Source: Bacteroidales bacterium
GTDB lineage: Bacteria > Bacteroidota > Bacteroidia > Bacteroidales > P3
Direction: 5' to 3'
DNA: 64,000 nt
Assembly: GCA_017469625.1 (NCBI GenBank)
Contig: JAFUGA010000063.1
Coordinates: 49,865-113,864 of the forward strand
Both the position numbers and the translations under genes were made by a program. Below are positions 36,745 through 46,721 of the stretch, piece after piece. The notes under the pieces are model-generated. The model ran no database searches. It was not told the DNA's origin and saw nothing but the letters and a program-made list of their open reading frames with translations. Position 1 is the stretch's first letter; every line of letters starts with the position of its first letter.

Positions 36745-38004
36745 ATGAATAAACGCATATACTTATATAATATTTTTTGCTTGCTATTGGTTGTTATGTG
36801 TCCTTATTGGCTTATGGCACAGACAGACAATGGTCAAGGAAAGTTTGACAAAATCGTAATAGACGCTGGACACGGTGGAAACAAACCCGGAGCCATTGGA
36901 AGCAAGTATAAGGAGAAAGATATTACGCTTGCAGTGGCTATAAAGTTAGGAAAACTTATAAACGAAAACCTAAAGACAGTCAAGGTTTATTATACCAGAA
37001 TAATAGACCAAGATGTAGATTTGTACAAACGAAGCACTGTAGCAAACAAAATAAATGCAGACCTTTTCTTATCTATTCACTGCAATTCTTCTACAAACAA
37101 AACAGCCGGAGGTACAGAAACCTATGCTATGGGATTGGGAAAGACGGAAAGCAATCTTGAAGTAGCCAAGAAAGAAAATGCAGAAATACTTACAGAAGCA
37201 AATTCTTTAGAGAACTATCAAGGTTTTGATATGAATTCTCCTGAAGGTGATATACTTTTATCTTTGTTCCAAAATGCTTATCTTCAAAATAGTTTGGATT
37301 TTGCTGCAAAGATACAAGGACAATACACCAAAAACGTTCCAATGAAAAATCGTGGAGTTCATCAAGCAAATTTCGTTGTACTATGGAAAGCAAGTATGCC
37401 TGCCGTCCTTACAGAGATAGGTTTTATATCCAATCCTAAAGAAGAAGAATTTATAGGCTCAGAATACGGACAATGGATTATAGCAGCATGTATTTTTAGG
37501 GCTATATGCGAATATAGAAACAAGGTAGATAATCTAAACGATGCAATACCAGAAGTAGATAAACTTATTCCAAAAGATGTAAAGGAAAAAGAGAAGATAA
37601 GAAAACAGAACGAACAACTTATGCTTGAAAGACAGCAAGAGCAAGAAAAACAACAACAACTGCAACAAGAACAAGCCCAACAAGATTCTAAAACCCAGCA
37701 ACAGCAACAACAGCAAGAGAATTCAAAAGACGGTACAGATTTAGTTTATAGGGTGCAGTTTTTGTCTTCTCCTACACAAATATCTCTTACAGATAAAAGA
37801 TTTTCTTCTCTTGAAGATGTGTTTGCTTATGAAGAAAAAGGTTCATGGAAATACACCGCTGGTTTGTATGCAACACAGCCAGAAGCATTGGAATATCAGA
37901 AGAAAGTAAAAGAAAAATATGCAGATGCTTTTGTAGTGGCTTTCTATAAGGGAAAAAGAGTTTCTATAGTGGAAGCAAAAAGATTGGAAAAAACTACTAA
38001 ATAA
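36745..38004 (+). CDS. N-acetylmuramoyl-L-alanine amidase (amidase_3) with Q-rich linker and C-terminal domain
   Basis: 419 residues with an N-terminal hydrophobic signal ending near LMAQ. The zinc amidase domain covers about 30-255: VIDAGHGGNKPGAIG (zinc His), EKDITLAVAIKLGKLI, ADLFLSIHCNSS (second zinc His) and VLTEIGFISNPKEEEFI (catalytic Glu). It cleaves the bond between N-acetylmuramic acid and the stem peptide of peptidoglycan. A low-complexity Gln-rich linker (about 280-330) leads to a C-terminal domain with VYRVQFLSSP and KYTAGLYATQPEALEYQKKVKEKYADAFVVAF, which resembles a SPOR-like septal-binding domain. It is 44 nt before mlaD. Confidence 0.92.
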   Translation: MNKRIYLYNIFCLLLVVMCPYWLMAQTDNGQGKFDKIVIDAGHGGNKPGAIGSKYKEKDITLAVAIKLGKLINENLKTVKVYYTRIIDQDVDLYKRSTVANKINADLFLSIHCNSSTNKTAGGTETYAMGLGKTESNLEVAKKENAEILTEANSLENYQGFDMNSPEGDILLSLFQNAYLQNSLDFAAKIQGQYTKNVPMKNRGVHQANFVVLWKASMPAVLTEIGFISNPKEEEFIGSEYGQWIIAACIFRAICEYRNKVDNLNDAIPEVDKLIPKDVKEKEKIRKQNEQLMLERQQEQEKQQQLQQEQAQQDSKTQQQQQQQENSKDGTDLVYRVQFLSSPTQISLTDKRFSSLEDVFAYEEKGSWKYTAGLYATQPEALEYQKKVKEKYADAFVVAFYKGKRVSIVEAKRLEKTTK

Positions 38005-38048
38005 AACAATTAAAGGTATAGATAATAAAACAAAAACGTAAAAACAAA

Positions 38049-38984
38049 ATGAAATTAAGAACAGAATTTAAAATAGGATTTATAGGATTACTAACACTTG
38101 TCGTACTTGTATTAGGAATAAACTTTCTAAAAGGAAAGAGCCTTTTCTCTGGACAACGCACGTACTATGCTATATACGACAACGTCAGCGGTATGCACGA
38201 AAGCAACTATATATACCTAAATGGTATGAAAGTAGGGTATGTTTCTAAAATAGCTCCAATGAACAAAAAGAATGATAAATTTCTCATAACCATTTCTGTA
38301 GATAAGGGTATTGAAATACCAAAAGATAGCAAACTTACTCTGTTTTCCAATGGTCTTTTAGGAGGAATGGCTCTTCGTATAGACATGGGACAAAGCAATA
38401 ATTTTATGAACGCAAAAGATACCTTGTACGGATATATAGAAAAAGGAATGATGGAAAACGTTGCTCCTATGATGGGAAACCTATCTTCTATACTTGAAAG
38501 AATAGACACATTGACTGCAACACTTAATCGTACATTGGACGAACAAAGTTCTCAAAACATAAAATCTACTTTTGAAAACATAAACTCTATATCCGAACGT
38601 TTGGATAATGTAGCCCAAAATGTAGATGGACTTATAGCAAAGGAGAAACAAAGATTGGATAACATAGTTTTAAATGTGGAAAGCATAACTAAAAACCTTG
38701 CAAATAACGGTGATGTTATCAACAACGTAATAGAACGTTTTGACAGAATAACAGATACAATAGAGAAAAAGAATATAGGAGAAACCCTTACAAGTGTTAA
38801 TTCTTCACTGCAAAACCTTAACCTTATGCTAAACAAAATAGAGAAGGGACAGGGTAATATAGGAATGTTGTTAAACGATGAAGGACTTTACACAAATATA
38901 AACTCGGCTGCAAAAAATCTTGACTTGCTTATACAAGATTTGAAAGCCCACCCAAAGAAATATATCAACGTTTCAGTATTTTAA
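38049..38984 (+). CDS. mlaD: MlaD/MCE-family lipid transport protein
   Basis: 311 residues. A single N-terminal membrane helix (EFKIGFIGLLTLVVLVLGINFLKG) is followed by the MCE domain (about 35-115: TYYAIYDNVSGMHESNYIYLNGMKVGYVSKI, then GIEIPKDSKLTLFSNGLLGGMALRID). A long helical region built of N-I-x-S-I-x-x-R-L-D type repeats runs to the C-terminus. MCE proteins form hexameric rings that shuttle phospholipid between membranes. MlaE/MlaF partners are not in this window. The stop codon lies inside the first unit of array G. Confidence 0.9.
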   Translation: MKLRTEFKIGFIGLLTLVVLVLGINFLKGKSLFSGQRTYYAIYDNVSGMHESNYIYLNGMKVGYVSKIAPMNKKNDKFLITISVDKGIEIPKDSKLTLFSNGLLGGMALRIDMGQSNNFMNAKDTLYGYIEKGMMENVAPMMGNLSSILERIDTLTATLNRTLDEQSSQNIKSTFENINSISERLDNVAQNVDGLIAKEKQRLDNIVLNVESITKNLANNGDVINNVIERFDRITDTIEKKNIGETLTSVNSSLQNLNLMLNKIEKGQGNIGMLLNDEGLYTNINSAAKNLDLLIQDLKAHPKKYINVSVF

Positions 38985-39159
38985 AACAAAGTAATAGAAA
39001 AACAAGTCTTTGTTTTGTGTAAATAGAACTTTGTTCTACGAAAATAAAACTTGATTTCGTAATTCTAAAACAAAGAGATAGAAAATTAAAACGAAGTTCT
39101 ACAAAATTAGAATCAAGTTTTAGAAAAATAAAGTAAAGAGATAGAAAAAACAAACTTGA
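38983..39159. repeat. 21-nt intergenic array G (8 full units)
   Basis: A partial unit AAAACAAAG begins at 38983, overlapping the TAA of mlaD, and eight exact 21-nt units follow at 38992, 39013, 39034, 39055, 39076, 39097, 39118 and 39139. The array thus starts within the gene end. About 110 nt of AT-rich DNA separate it from lepA. Confidence 0.88.
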
Positions 39160-39272
39160 TAAAGAAGAAAGGAAACTAAGATTTACTAAAATATAACATA
39201 AATTTACAAAATTTAAGATAAAATTCTATATTAGTAGAACTAAGTAAGTAAAAGAAGAACAATAATTTAGAG

Positions 39273-41060
39273 ATGAAAAATATAAGAAATTTTTGTATTA
39301 TAGCACATATTGACCACGGAAAAAGTACATTGGCAGACCGTATGCTTGAGTTTACCAAAAGCGTTCCTCAACGTGAGATGGAAAATCAAGTTTTGGATAA
39401 TATGGATTTGGAAAGGGAGAGAGGTATAACTATAAAATCTCACGCTATTCAGATGGAGTACGACTACAAGGGAGAGAAATATTTTCTCAACCTTATAGAC
39501 ACACCGGGACACGTTGATTTTTCGTACGAAGTTTCTCGTTCTTTGGCTGCTTGTGAGGGTGCTTTGCTTGTTGTAGATAGTACTCAAGGTATTCAGGCAC
39601 AGACTATCAGCAACCTTTATCAAGCATTGGATAACGACCTTGAGATAATACCTGTACTGAACAAGATAGACCTACAAAATTCTATGGTAGAGGAGGTTTC
39701 AGACCAAGTTATAGATTTGTTGGGTTGTAAGAAAGAAGATATAATCCTTGCATCTGCAAAGACAGGAGCAGGAGTTGAAGAAATATTACAAAACATAGTA
39801 GAAAAAATTCCTCAACCACAGGGAGAGGAAAACTCACCATTACAAGCCCTTATCTTTGATTCTGTTTTCAATGCTTACAGAGGGGTTATCTCTTATTTCA
39901 GAATATTCAACGGAACTCTTTCTCAGGGGGATAAGGTTATGTTTATGAATACAGGAAAAGAGTATAACGCCGATGAAATAGGTATTCTGAAATATGACCT
40001 TGCACCTACAAAAACGCTTTCTGCAGGAGATGTGGGCTATATTATCTCTTCCATAAAGACAAGTACGGAAGTAAAAGTAGGAGATACTATTACAAAGGTA
40101 GAAAACCCTTGTTCAGAGGCGGTAAAAGGTTTTCAAGAAGTGAAACCTATGGTATTTGCAGGAGTATATCCACAAGATGCAGCAGACTATGAAGAATTAC
40201 GTGCTTCCATAGAAAAACTACAACTCAACGATGCTTCACTTACCTTTGTGCCAGAAAGTTCTTTGGCTTTGGGATTTGGTTTTCGTTGTGGTTTTTTGGG
40301 ACTTCTGCACATGGAAATCATACAAGAACGTTTGGAAAGAGAGTTTAACATAGACGTAATTACTACCGTACCAAACGTAAATTATAAAGTATATACTACA
40401 AAGGGTGAATGCCTTGAGGTTTATAACCCAAGCGGTTTGCCGGACCCTTCTTCTATTGAACATATAGAAGAACCTTATATTTTGGCTTCTATTATTACAA
40501 AGACAGAGTATATAGGTGCTATAATGAAACTTTGTATAGATAAACGTGGAATACTGAAAAACCAGACTTATATCTCAACCGACCGTGCCGAGATAGTATT
40601 TGAATTGCCATTAGGTGAGGTTGTGTTTGATTTTTACGATAAACTGAAATCCATAAGTAAAGGTTATGCTTCGTTTGACTACCACCCATTTGATTATAAA
40701 CCTTCAAAACTTGTGAAACTTGAGATATTATTAAATGGGGACCCTGTAGATGCACTTTCCACTCTTATATATGCAGATAACGCTTACCCATTTGCTCGCC
40801 GTATGTGTGAGAAACTGAAAGAACTTATACCAAGACAACAGTTTGATATTGCTATTCAGGGGGCTATAGGTAGCAAAATCATAGCCAGAGAAACGGTTAA
40901 AGCAGTGAGAAAAGACGTTACAGCCAAGTGTTACGGTGGAGATATAACCCGAAAGAGAAAACTACTTGAAAAGCAAAAAGAAGGTAAAAAACGTATGCGA
41001 CAAGTTGGCAACGTAGAAGTACCGCAAAGTGCTTTCCTTGCAGTATTGAAATTGGACTAA
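39273..41060 (+). CDS. lepA: Elongation factor 4 (LepA)
   Basis: 595-residue translational GTPase. G1 is [16 protein letters not shown]2 has [13 protein letters not shown]3 is [17 protein letters not shown]4 is VLNKIDL and G5 is ASAKTGAG. Elongation factor domains follow. The EF4-specific C-terminus is GRSKI-like here ([49 protein letters not shown]). EF4 binds ribosomes and remodels stalled or mistranslocated complexes. Length and motifs are standard. It appears to be a single-gene unit between array G and the type III restriction locus. Confidence 0.97.
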   Translation: MKNIRNFCIIAHIDHGKSTLADRMLEFTKSVPQREMENQVLDNMDLERERGITIKSHAIQMEYDYKGEKYFLNLIDTPGHVDFSYEVSRSLAACEGALLVVDSTQGIQAQTISNLYQALDNDLEIIPVLNKIDLQNSMVEEVSDQVIDLLGCKKEDIILASAKTGAGVEEILQNIVEKIPQPQGEENSPLQALIFDSVFNAYRGVISYFRIFNGTLSQGDKVMFMNTGKEYNADEIGILKYDLAPTKTLSAGDVGYIISSIKTSTEVKVGDTITKVENPCSEAVKGFQEVKPMVFAGVYPQDAADYEELRASIEKLQLNDASLTFVPESSLALGFGFRCGFLGLLHMEIIQERLEREFNIDVITTVPNVNYKVYTTKGECLEVYNPSGLPDPSSIEHIEEPYILASIITKTEYIGAIMKLCIDKRGILKNQTYISTDRAEIVFELPLGEVVFDFYDKLKSISKGYASFDYHPFDYKPSKLVKLEILLNGDPVDALSTLIYADNAYPFARRMCEKLKELIPRQQFDIAIQGAIGSKIIARETVKAVRKDVTAKCYGGDITRKRKLLEKQKEGKKRMRQVGNVEVPQSAFLAVLKLD

Positions 41061-41150
41061 AAAAGAAATAAAGTAAATTATTTAGGAATAAAAAAAGAGA
41101 AAAAAACAAATAAACGTAATAAAATATATAAATAACATATTATAAAATTT

Positions 41151-41334
41151 GAGCTTTACGCTCTTATTCTCTAACATCGAAATCTGGTAAATTTCATATT
41201 ACAACGAGAATAAGTTGCAAAGGTTTCACGTCTTTCGGCGTGATTCGTTCTGTGCTTATATGTTGTAAGAGGTTTTACCAGAGCCTGATGTTGATATGAG
41301 CAACAAAAAAGAACGTTTTACGCTTTTTTTGTTG
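41151..41334 (+). ncRNA. Candidate structured RNA element upstream of the type III restriction genes
   Basis: Nested complementary segments span the region: AACATC (41173) with GATGTT (41287), CTGGTAAA (41184) with TTTACCAG (41274), TTACAAC (41199) with GTTGTAA (41262), ATAAG (41210) with CTTAT (41255), and TCACG (41226) with CGTGA (41239). A 5' hairpin GAGC-TTTAC-GCTC precedes them. TTATTCTC (41164) can also pair with GAGAATAA (41206), competing with the inner helix. A hairpin with arms CAACAAAAAA and TTTTTTTGTTG (41301-41334) closes it. The block is visibly less AT-rich than nearby intergenic DNA. Family unknown to me; a mobile-element remnant is an alternative. Confidence 0.55.
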
Positions 41335-41373
41335 TATATAGGTAAGAGCAAAAAGCCTAAACCTATATTGACA

Positions 41374-42960
41374 ATGGAAAAAGAAATTACAAGTATAAAG
41401 AAAAGTCTTATAGCAGAGATAAACAAGAGAGTAGAAGATAGAGTGTTAGAACCTGAGAATGCAAAGTTACTCTCTAAACTTATAAATAATGCAGACAGTG
41501 ATACGGAAGCCATATCTATAGCAGCATTAGGAACAACCTACAAACGCACAGGTTTTCACTTTGACAAGAGAATAGAAAAGATTTCTTCGGATATTCATTA
41601 TTTTAGAAAGAATAAAGATTTGAGTTTCTTTACAGATGAAGATAAACCTGTGCATAAACTTATTATTGGCGACAATTATCATGCTCTGCAAAATTTACTT
41701 ATTCAGTACAAAGGCAAAATAGATATTATCTATATAGACCCACCTTACGGCAAAGATTCTATGGGAGAATTCGCACAGACTAATTATCAAAATAATATAA
41801 CACGGGATAACCTGCTTTCTATGTTATACCCTCGTTTGCAGTTGGCAAAAGAACTGCTTTCAGATTCGGGAGTTATATTTTGCAGTATAGATGATAAAAA
41901 CCAAGCATATGTAAAATGTTTATTTGATGAAGTTTTTGGTGAGAAGAATTTTGTCGCAAATTTGATATGGAAAAGTAAGAGTGGAGGGGCTAATGACTCA
42001 CGTTTCTTTGCTCTTGATCATGAGTATATATTATCATACGCTAAAAGCCCAGAATTATTCAATCTCTTATTAGATAAAGAGGCGGAAGTTTCTACAACTT
42101 ATAATTTGGAAGACGAAAAAGGAAAATATGCATTGGATAGGTTAGATAAGCAAAGTATTCGTTATTCAGACTCATTGAATTACGAAATAGTTGGACCTGA
42201 TGGACTATCATATTATCCTAAACACAAAGACCCAAATAATCCGAATGCAACTTGGCGGTGGGGAAAAGAAACAGTAAAAGAGCGATATGATGAGTTAGTA
42301 TTTAAAAATGGGTGCGTATATACAAAAAATTATGAAAAAGAAGGAGTTATTCCACGCAGTTTATTAATAGATGAAAGATTTGGCAGGACAAGAACAGGTA
42401 AAACTGTATTTTTTGATATATTTAATGTCAACATTTTTGGAAATCCTAAGCCACCTAAACTAATTGCATATTTATTAGAAATAACAACAGATCCAAATAA
42501 AGATTCTATTGTTTTAGATTTTTTTGCTGGAAGTGGGACAACAGGACACGCTGTTTTGGAACTAAATAAAAAAGACGGAGGAAACAGACAATTTATCCTC
42601 TGTCAATTGAATGAGAAAACAGATACCACACCTAACGGTATTGCATATGATGTTACAAGTAAGAGATTGAAAAGAATAATGACGGGTGAGTGTTATGACG
42701 GAACTAAGGACTTTAAGTGGATAGAGGATAACGAAAAATACGGTGGTAATTTAGATGTTTATGAGTTGGAAACGGTAAGTAACAAAGAAACAACTACAGG
42801 AAAGAGTGCTTTTGAAGTGATAGACGAAACTATTTACGGAAAAGAGAAATTTGGGACTTTGAAAGAAAAGATTGATTGGGTATGTCAGAATTTTTACCGT
42901 ACGCAAACAGGTGTTGAAAGCAATGAACAATGGCAAAAACGTATAAAACAAGAAAAGTAA
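41374..42960 (+). CDS. mod: Type III restriction-modification system methyltransferase (Mod)
   Basis: The start is set at the ATG at 41374 (MEKEITSIKKSL). An upstream ATG at 41296 lies inside the terminator-like hairpin of the preceding element. The 528-residue protein has methyltransferase motif IV, IIYIDPPYGKDS (about D122), before motif I, LDFFAGSGTTGHAVLEL (about residue 381). That is the beta-class order usual for type III Mod. A target-recognition region lies between (WKSKSGGANDSRFFALDHEYILSYAK to TGKTVFFDIFNVN). It methylates adenine at an unknown recognition site and is needed for cutting by Res. The stop codon abuts the start of res. Confidence 0.92.
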   Translation: MEKEITSIKKSLIAEINKRVEDRVLEPENAKLLSKLINNADSDTEAISIAALGTTYKRTGFHFDKRIEKISSDIHYFRKNKDLSFFTDEDKPVHKLIIGDNYHALQNLLIQYKGKIDIIYIDPPYGKDSMGEFAQTNYQNNITRDNLLSMLYPRLQLAKELLSDSGVIFCSIDDKNQAYVKCLFDEVFGEKNFVANLIWKSKSGGANDSRFFALDHEYILSYAKSPELFNLLLDKEAEVSTTYNLEDEKGKYALDRLDKQSIRYSDSLNYEIVGPDGLSYYPKHKDPNNPNATWRWGKETVKERYDELVFKNGCVYTKNYEKEGVIPRSLLIDERFGRTRTGKTVFFDIFNVNIFGNPKPPKLIAYLLEITTDPNKDSIVLDFFAGSGTTGHAVLELNKKDGGNRQFILCQLNEKTDTTPNGIAYDVTSKRLKRIMTGECYDGTKDFKWIEDNEKYGGNLDVYELETVSNKETTTGKSAFEVIDETIYGKEKFGTLKEKIDWVCQNFYRTQTGVESNEQWQKRIKQEK

Positions 42961-45033
42961 ATGTTACAGGAAGTAAAAGATTTGCAACAAAGAGCCGTTA
43001 AGGAGTTAGTTGCTTTAAGTGATATAAACGAAGGTAAAGATGAGATAACATTCCGTGCTCCTACGGGTAGCGGTAAAACTCACATGATGGCAGATTATAT
43101 GAACAGAATATTATCTGCAAATGAAAATATTATTTTTCTTGTTTCCACATTGTCCAAAGGCGGACTTGCAAGGCAGAATTATGAAGTTTTTAAACGACTT
43201 AAAGACAATAATACCTTTCCTTCGTTGAAACCTTTTTTGATTTCTTCTCAGATAAGTACAGAAGAGAATCTTTACATTCCTACAGACTGCAATGTATATG
43301 TACTTCCACGAGATTTATACAAAAAGGGAGGACGTTTAATGCAAGGTGCAATGACAGGATTTTTGCAGACAATGACACACAACTTATTTGGTGCAGGACA
43401 GAATAAACAAATATATCTTATAAAGGACGAATGCCATCAAGCAACTAAGAATTTGGACAATTTGAGTAAGGATTTCTTTTCAAAAGTTCTTAATTTCTCT
43501 GCTACACCCAAACTAACGAGGGGACAAATTCCCGATGTACAGATAACAGATGAAGAGGCAGTGCAGGCAAAACTTATAAAACAAATTCAAATAAATGACT
43601 TAACACAAGAAGAAGTGAATTTGTATAAGTTAGAAGATATAAACAAAAGATTTGTTGAACAATCAATAGAGAAATTAGAAGAAATAAAAAATGAATACAT
43701 ACAAGAAATAGGGGTAAATCCATGTCTTATTATTCAGATTTCAAACAAAGATAAAGCGGATAAAGAATGGCAGAATATAATCAAGCCTGTTTTGGATAAA
43801 CATCAAGCGTTAAAATGGATGCTTATTGTAGATAAGGACAAAGATTGCGATACCAATGATGATATAAAAAAGAAACTACCTGTAAATAAGTGGAAAGATT
43901 ATGCTAAGGGTTCATCTTCAACTATAGATGTTATAATTTTTAAGATGGTTATTTCAGAAGGTTGGGATATTCCTCGTGCTTGTATGCTCTGTCAGGTAAG
44001 AAAAACCATTTCTGACCAATTAGACGAACAGGTAATAGGTAGAGTAAGAAGAAACCCTCGTTTAACAGATTTTGAAAACCTAACTTTAGAGGCACAACGT
44101 TTGGCAATGACCTCATGGATTTGGGGAGCAGAACCAAAAGATAAGAAAAAGAGTTATAAGGTCAGTCTTATAAAATCATTTACAAGCGATATACAGAATA
44201 ATATTCAAGTAAGGACGACAAAATTATCAAATCTTTTGTCAAATAAAACTTTTAATATAGAAACGTTCATAGATTCTAAAAAAGACAAAACGGTGAATGA
44301 TGATATTTTCTCCTTGTATGCAAAACTTAATAAACAGGAAAATGACTTGCAGTCCTTGTGTTATGATTATGCAGGGCAGAATGTAAAAAGTTGGGTAAAG
44401 TTTACAGAAAATATAGATGCAATAAAAAGGGAATATACTTCATATATTTGCGACTATAGACAGAGTATGAAAGAGGATAAACTAACATCTTTTCCCTTAT
44501 CTTCGGTTTATAGTGAAAATGATATAAAACTCTCTATAAATAATTGGGTTTGGCAAAAGAGAGATAATAATCGTTTTGCTTTTGATAGCGAAGCGGAGCG
44601 TTGGTGGGCTGAAATTTTACAAGAAATATCTGAAAATCATTTTGCAAAATTAGAAACTTTGATAGACAAAGAAGATTATAAATTGTTACTTTGGGGCAAA
44701 AACTATCCTTATAACTCAGATATAAAGTACGAATATTATGATGAGGGTATTCATAAATCATACCCCGATTTTATAATGAAAGATAAGAAAGGTAGAATAC
44801 ATATCTTTGAGGTTAAAAGCATAAATCAGTCAAATAGTATAAACATAAATAATGACGATTACTTAGAAAAGATAGACAATTTGAAAGAATGTTATAAGGT
44901 TTGTTCTGAAAAATTGAGTAATCATATATTTTACATTCCTATTCTAAAAGGAGAAGAATGGTTTATCTATAAATATGAAAATGGAGAGGAAGATGCAATC
45001 AGCGAATCTACCTTTAAACACTCTTTAGAGTGA
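42961..45033 (+). CDS. res: Type III restriction enzyme, Res subunit
   Basis: 690 residues. Superfamily 2 helicase motifs are FRAPTGSGKTHMMADYM (Walker A, about residue 31), LIKDECHQATKN (DEAD-like box, about 156), LNFSATPKLTRG, and EQVIGRVRRNPRL (motif VI). The C-terminal nuclease is visible as YPDFIMKDKKGRIHIFEVKS, a PD-(D/E)xK site at about 601-620. With Mod it translocates or diffuses along DNA and cuts near unmethylated sites. It begins at the base after the mod stop codon, so the pair is translationally coupled. The length is on the short side for Res proteins. The locus sits between housekeeping genes, as expected of a mobile defence cassette. Confidence 0.92.
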   Translation: MLQEVKDLQQRAVKELVALSDINEGKDEITFRAPTGSGKTHMMADYMNRILSANENIIFLVSTLSKGGLARQNYEVFKRLKDNNTFPSLKPFLISSQISTEENLYIPTDCNVYVLPRDLYKKGGRLMQGAMTGFLQTMTHNLFGAGQNKQIYLIKDECHQATKNLDNLSKDFFSKVLNFSATPKLTRGQIPDVQITDEEAVQAKLIKQIQINDLTQEEVNLYKLEDINKRFVEQSIEKLEEIKNEYIQEIGVNPCLIIQISNKDKADKEWQNIIKPVLDKHQALKWMLIVDKDKDCDTNDDIKKKLPVNKWKDYAKGSSSTIDVIIFKMVISEGWDIPRACMLCQVRKTISDQLDEQVIGRVRRNPRLTDFENLTLEAQRLAMTSWIWGAEPKDKKKSYKVSLIKSFTSDIQNNIQVRTTKLSNLLSNKTFNIETFIDSKKDKTVNDDIFSLYAKLNKQENDLQSLCYDYAGQNVKSWVKFTENIDAIKREYTSYICDYRQSMKEDKLTSFPLSSVYSENDIKLSINNWVWQKRDNNRFAFDSEAERWWAEILQEISENHFAKLETLIDKEDYKLLLWGKNYPYNSDIKYEYYDEGIHKSYPDFIMKDKKGRIHIFEVKSINQSNSININNDDYLEKIDNLKECYKVCSEKLSNHIFYIPILKGEEWFIYKYENGEEDAISESTFKHSLE

Positions 45034-45061
45034 AATTCGTTTATTTGTTAGAAAAATATTG

Positions 45062-45069
45062 TATATTTG
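45062..45069 (+). promoter_or_regulatory. Candidate -7 box TATATTTG for the glycosyltransferase
   Basis: TAnnTTTG match followed by GCACG, 36 nt before the ATG at 45105. A TTTG lies 14 nt upstream, closer than the normal 19-20 nt. Confidence 0.5.
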
Positions 45070-45104
45070 CACGAAGAAAAGGGGATAATATTCCATAGAA
45101 AGAT

Positions 45105-46052
45105 ATGACAGATACAATATTATATATAGTTGTTCCTTGTTACAATGAAAAGGAAGTTTTGAGAGAAACGGCTAAACGTTTAAAAGAGAAAATCTATACC
45201 TTGTCAGACAAGAACCTTATTAGTAAAGAAAGTAAGATACTCTTTGTAAATGATGGTTCAAAGGATAATACGTGGGAGATAATCACATCTTTGCACGAGG
45301 AAGATAAGGTTTTCTCTGGTGTTTGTCTATCAAAAAATCGTGGTCATCAAAACGCACTCTTGGCTGGTCTTATGACGGCGAAAAATTATGCAGACGTGGT
45401 TATATCTATGGACGCAGACTTACAAGATGATATAAATGCAGTAGATGATATGATAGAAAAATATTCAGAGGGCTTTGATATAGTCTATGGAGTACGTTCT
45501 TCACGAAAGACAGATACCTTTTTCAAACGAAATACCGCCCTTTTGTTTTACAAGATGATGAATTTATTAGGTGCAGAAACGGTTTATAATCATGCAGATT
45601 ATCGTCTTATGACAAAAAGAGCCTTAGAGGGGTTGGCTGAGTTTGAAGAAGTCAATCTATTTCTTAGAGGTTTAGTCCCAATGATAGGTTACAAAACTAC
45701 TACAGTAGAATACGAAAGAGCAGAACGTTTTGCTGGTGAAAGCAAATATCCTTTCAAAAAAATGCTTGCTTTTGCTATAGACGGCATAACTTCTTTGAGT
45801 ATAAAACCTATTACACTTATAACACGCTTAGGACTTTTTATATCTTGCATATCTCTGTTTGCACTTATTTATACTTTGATAAAATATTTTTTAAATCAAA
45901 CCGTTTTAGGTTGGTCATCATTGATGGCTTCGGTATGGCTTTTGGGAGGTTTGCAACTGTTTGCTATAGGAATAATAGGAGAATATATAGGCAAGATATA
46001 TAAAGAAACCAAAAGAAGACCGAGATATATTATTTCAGAAACACTGATTTAG
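45105..46052 (+). CDS. Family 2 glycosyltransferase, DPM1/GtrB type
   Basis: 315 residues. The GT-A domain has LYIVVPCYNEKEVLRETAKRL, FVNDGSKDNTWEII, GVCLSKNRGHQNALLAGL and VISMDADLQDDINAVDDMI with the metal-binding D-x-D. Two C-terminal membrane helices follow (about 235-300, TRLGLFISCISLFALIYTLI and LQLFAIGIIGEYIGKIYKETKRRPRYII). This architecture transfers a sugar from a nucleotide donor to polyprenyl phosphate at the inner membrane. The sugar is unknown. It is followed after 39 nt by a conserved hypothetical gene on the same strand. Confidence 0.9.
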   Translation: MTDTILYIVVPCYNEKEVLRETAKRLKEKIYTLSDKNLISKESKILFVNDGSKDNTWEIITSLHEEDKVFSGVCLSKNRGHQNALLAGLMTAKNYADVVISMDADLQDDINAVDDMIEKYSEGFDIVYGVRSSRKTDTFFKRNTALLFYKMMNLLGAETVYNHADYRLMTKRALEGLAEFEEVNLFLRGLVPMIGYKTTTVEYERAERFAGESKYPFKKMLAFAIDGITSLSIKPITLITRLGLFISCISLFALIYTLIKYFLNQTVLGWSSLMASVWLLGGLQLFAIGIIGEYIGKIYKETKRRPRYIISETLI

Positions 46053-46091
46053 TAAAACTTTTTAAAGAAAAACATAAAAGAATTTAGAATT

Positions 46092-46637
46092 ATGAATAGT
46101 GAATTTGTTTATTTGATTACAGCCGTTTTAATGGTAGCGGCGTTGGTTATTACAGGATATTATTTAGTTCAAACTGTAAAAGAATTTATCATTAACGAAC
46201 AGAAGAAAACCTTGCTTGAAATTCAGAAGATAGGTCAAGCAGAGGCACAGAGAGTTATTACACCGTTGCAAATACAGTCATACGAACGTTTGGTTCTTTT
46301 CCTTGAAAGAATAAAACCAGATAATCTTGTTTTAAGATGTTGGCAACCGGGAATGAATGCACAACTTCTGAGGGACGTAATGGTAAAGAATATAAGAGAT
46401 GAATATGAGCATAATTTATCTCAGCAACTTTATGTTTCAGAACAAGCATGGGTTTATATAAGAAATGCAAAGGAGGAGATAATAAACACACTCAATTCTC
46501 TAAATCCAAAAGATAACAACGAAACTACTCCTACAAGTTTTGCAGGACAACTATTTGAAAAAACAGCAGAAGGACAAAACCAAACCGAACTTGCACAAGA
46601 TTTTCTGAAAAAAGAATTGCAAGAAAGATTCAAATAA
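46092..46637 (+). CDS. Conserved Bacteroidetes membrane-anchored protein of unknown function
   Basis: 181 residues with one N-terminal membrane helix (VYLITAVLMVAALVITGYYLV). A cytoplasmic or periplasmic helical domain contains RVITPLQIQSYERLVLFLERIKPDNLVLRCWQPGMNAQLLRDVMVKNIRDEYEHNLSQQLYVSEQAW. I recall proteins of this pattern (LQAYERLxLFLERI...) as widespread uncharacterised genes in Bacteroidetes. No catalytic motif is visible. It lies downstream of the glycosyltransferase and ahead of a clear terminator. Confidence 0.8.
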   Translation: MNSEFVYLITAVLMVAALVITGYYLVQTVKEFIINEQKKTLLEIQKIGQAEAQRVITPLQIQSYERLVLFLERIKPDNLVLRCWQPGMNAQLLRDVMVKNIRDEYEHNLSQQLYVSEQAWVYIRNAKEEIINTLNSLNPKDNNETTPTSFAGQLFEKTAEGQNQTELAQDFLKKELQERFK

Positions 46638-46667
46638 TATATTTGTCATATATAATATTTTGTATTT

Positions 46668-46710
46668 ATAGAATAAAGAGTAGGAATATTATCTCTTTAT
46701 TCTATTTTTT
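46668..46710 (+). terminator. Intrinsic terminator after the conserved hypothetical gene
   Basis: Perfect 13-bp stem with arms at 46668-46680 and 46693-46705 (ATAGAATAAAGAG and its complement), 12-nt loop, then a T run. It lies 31 nt after the stop at 46637. Confidence 0.8.
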
Positions 46711-46721
46711 ATATAATCAAA

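Noticed and set aside
38965..39153. 62-codon minus-strand ORF with FNFVELRFNF type repeats
   Set aside because: Array G in translation, overlapping the mlaD 3' end.
41296..41373. Upstream ATG extending mod by 26 residues
   Set aside because: The ATG lies just before and within a terminator-like hairpin. The extension is Lys-rich without family resemblance, and the ATG at 41374 starts a normal Mod N-terminus.
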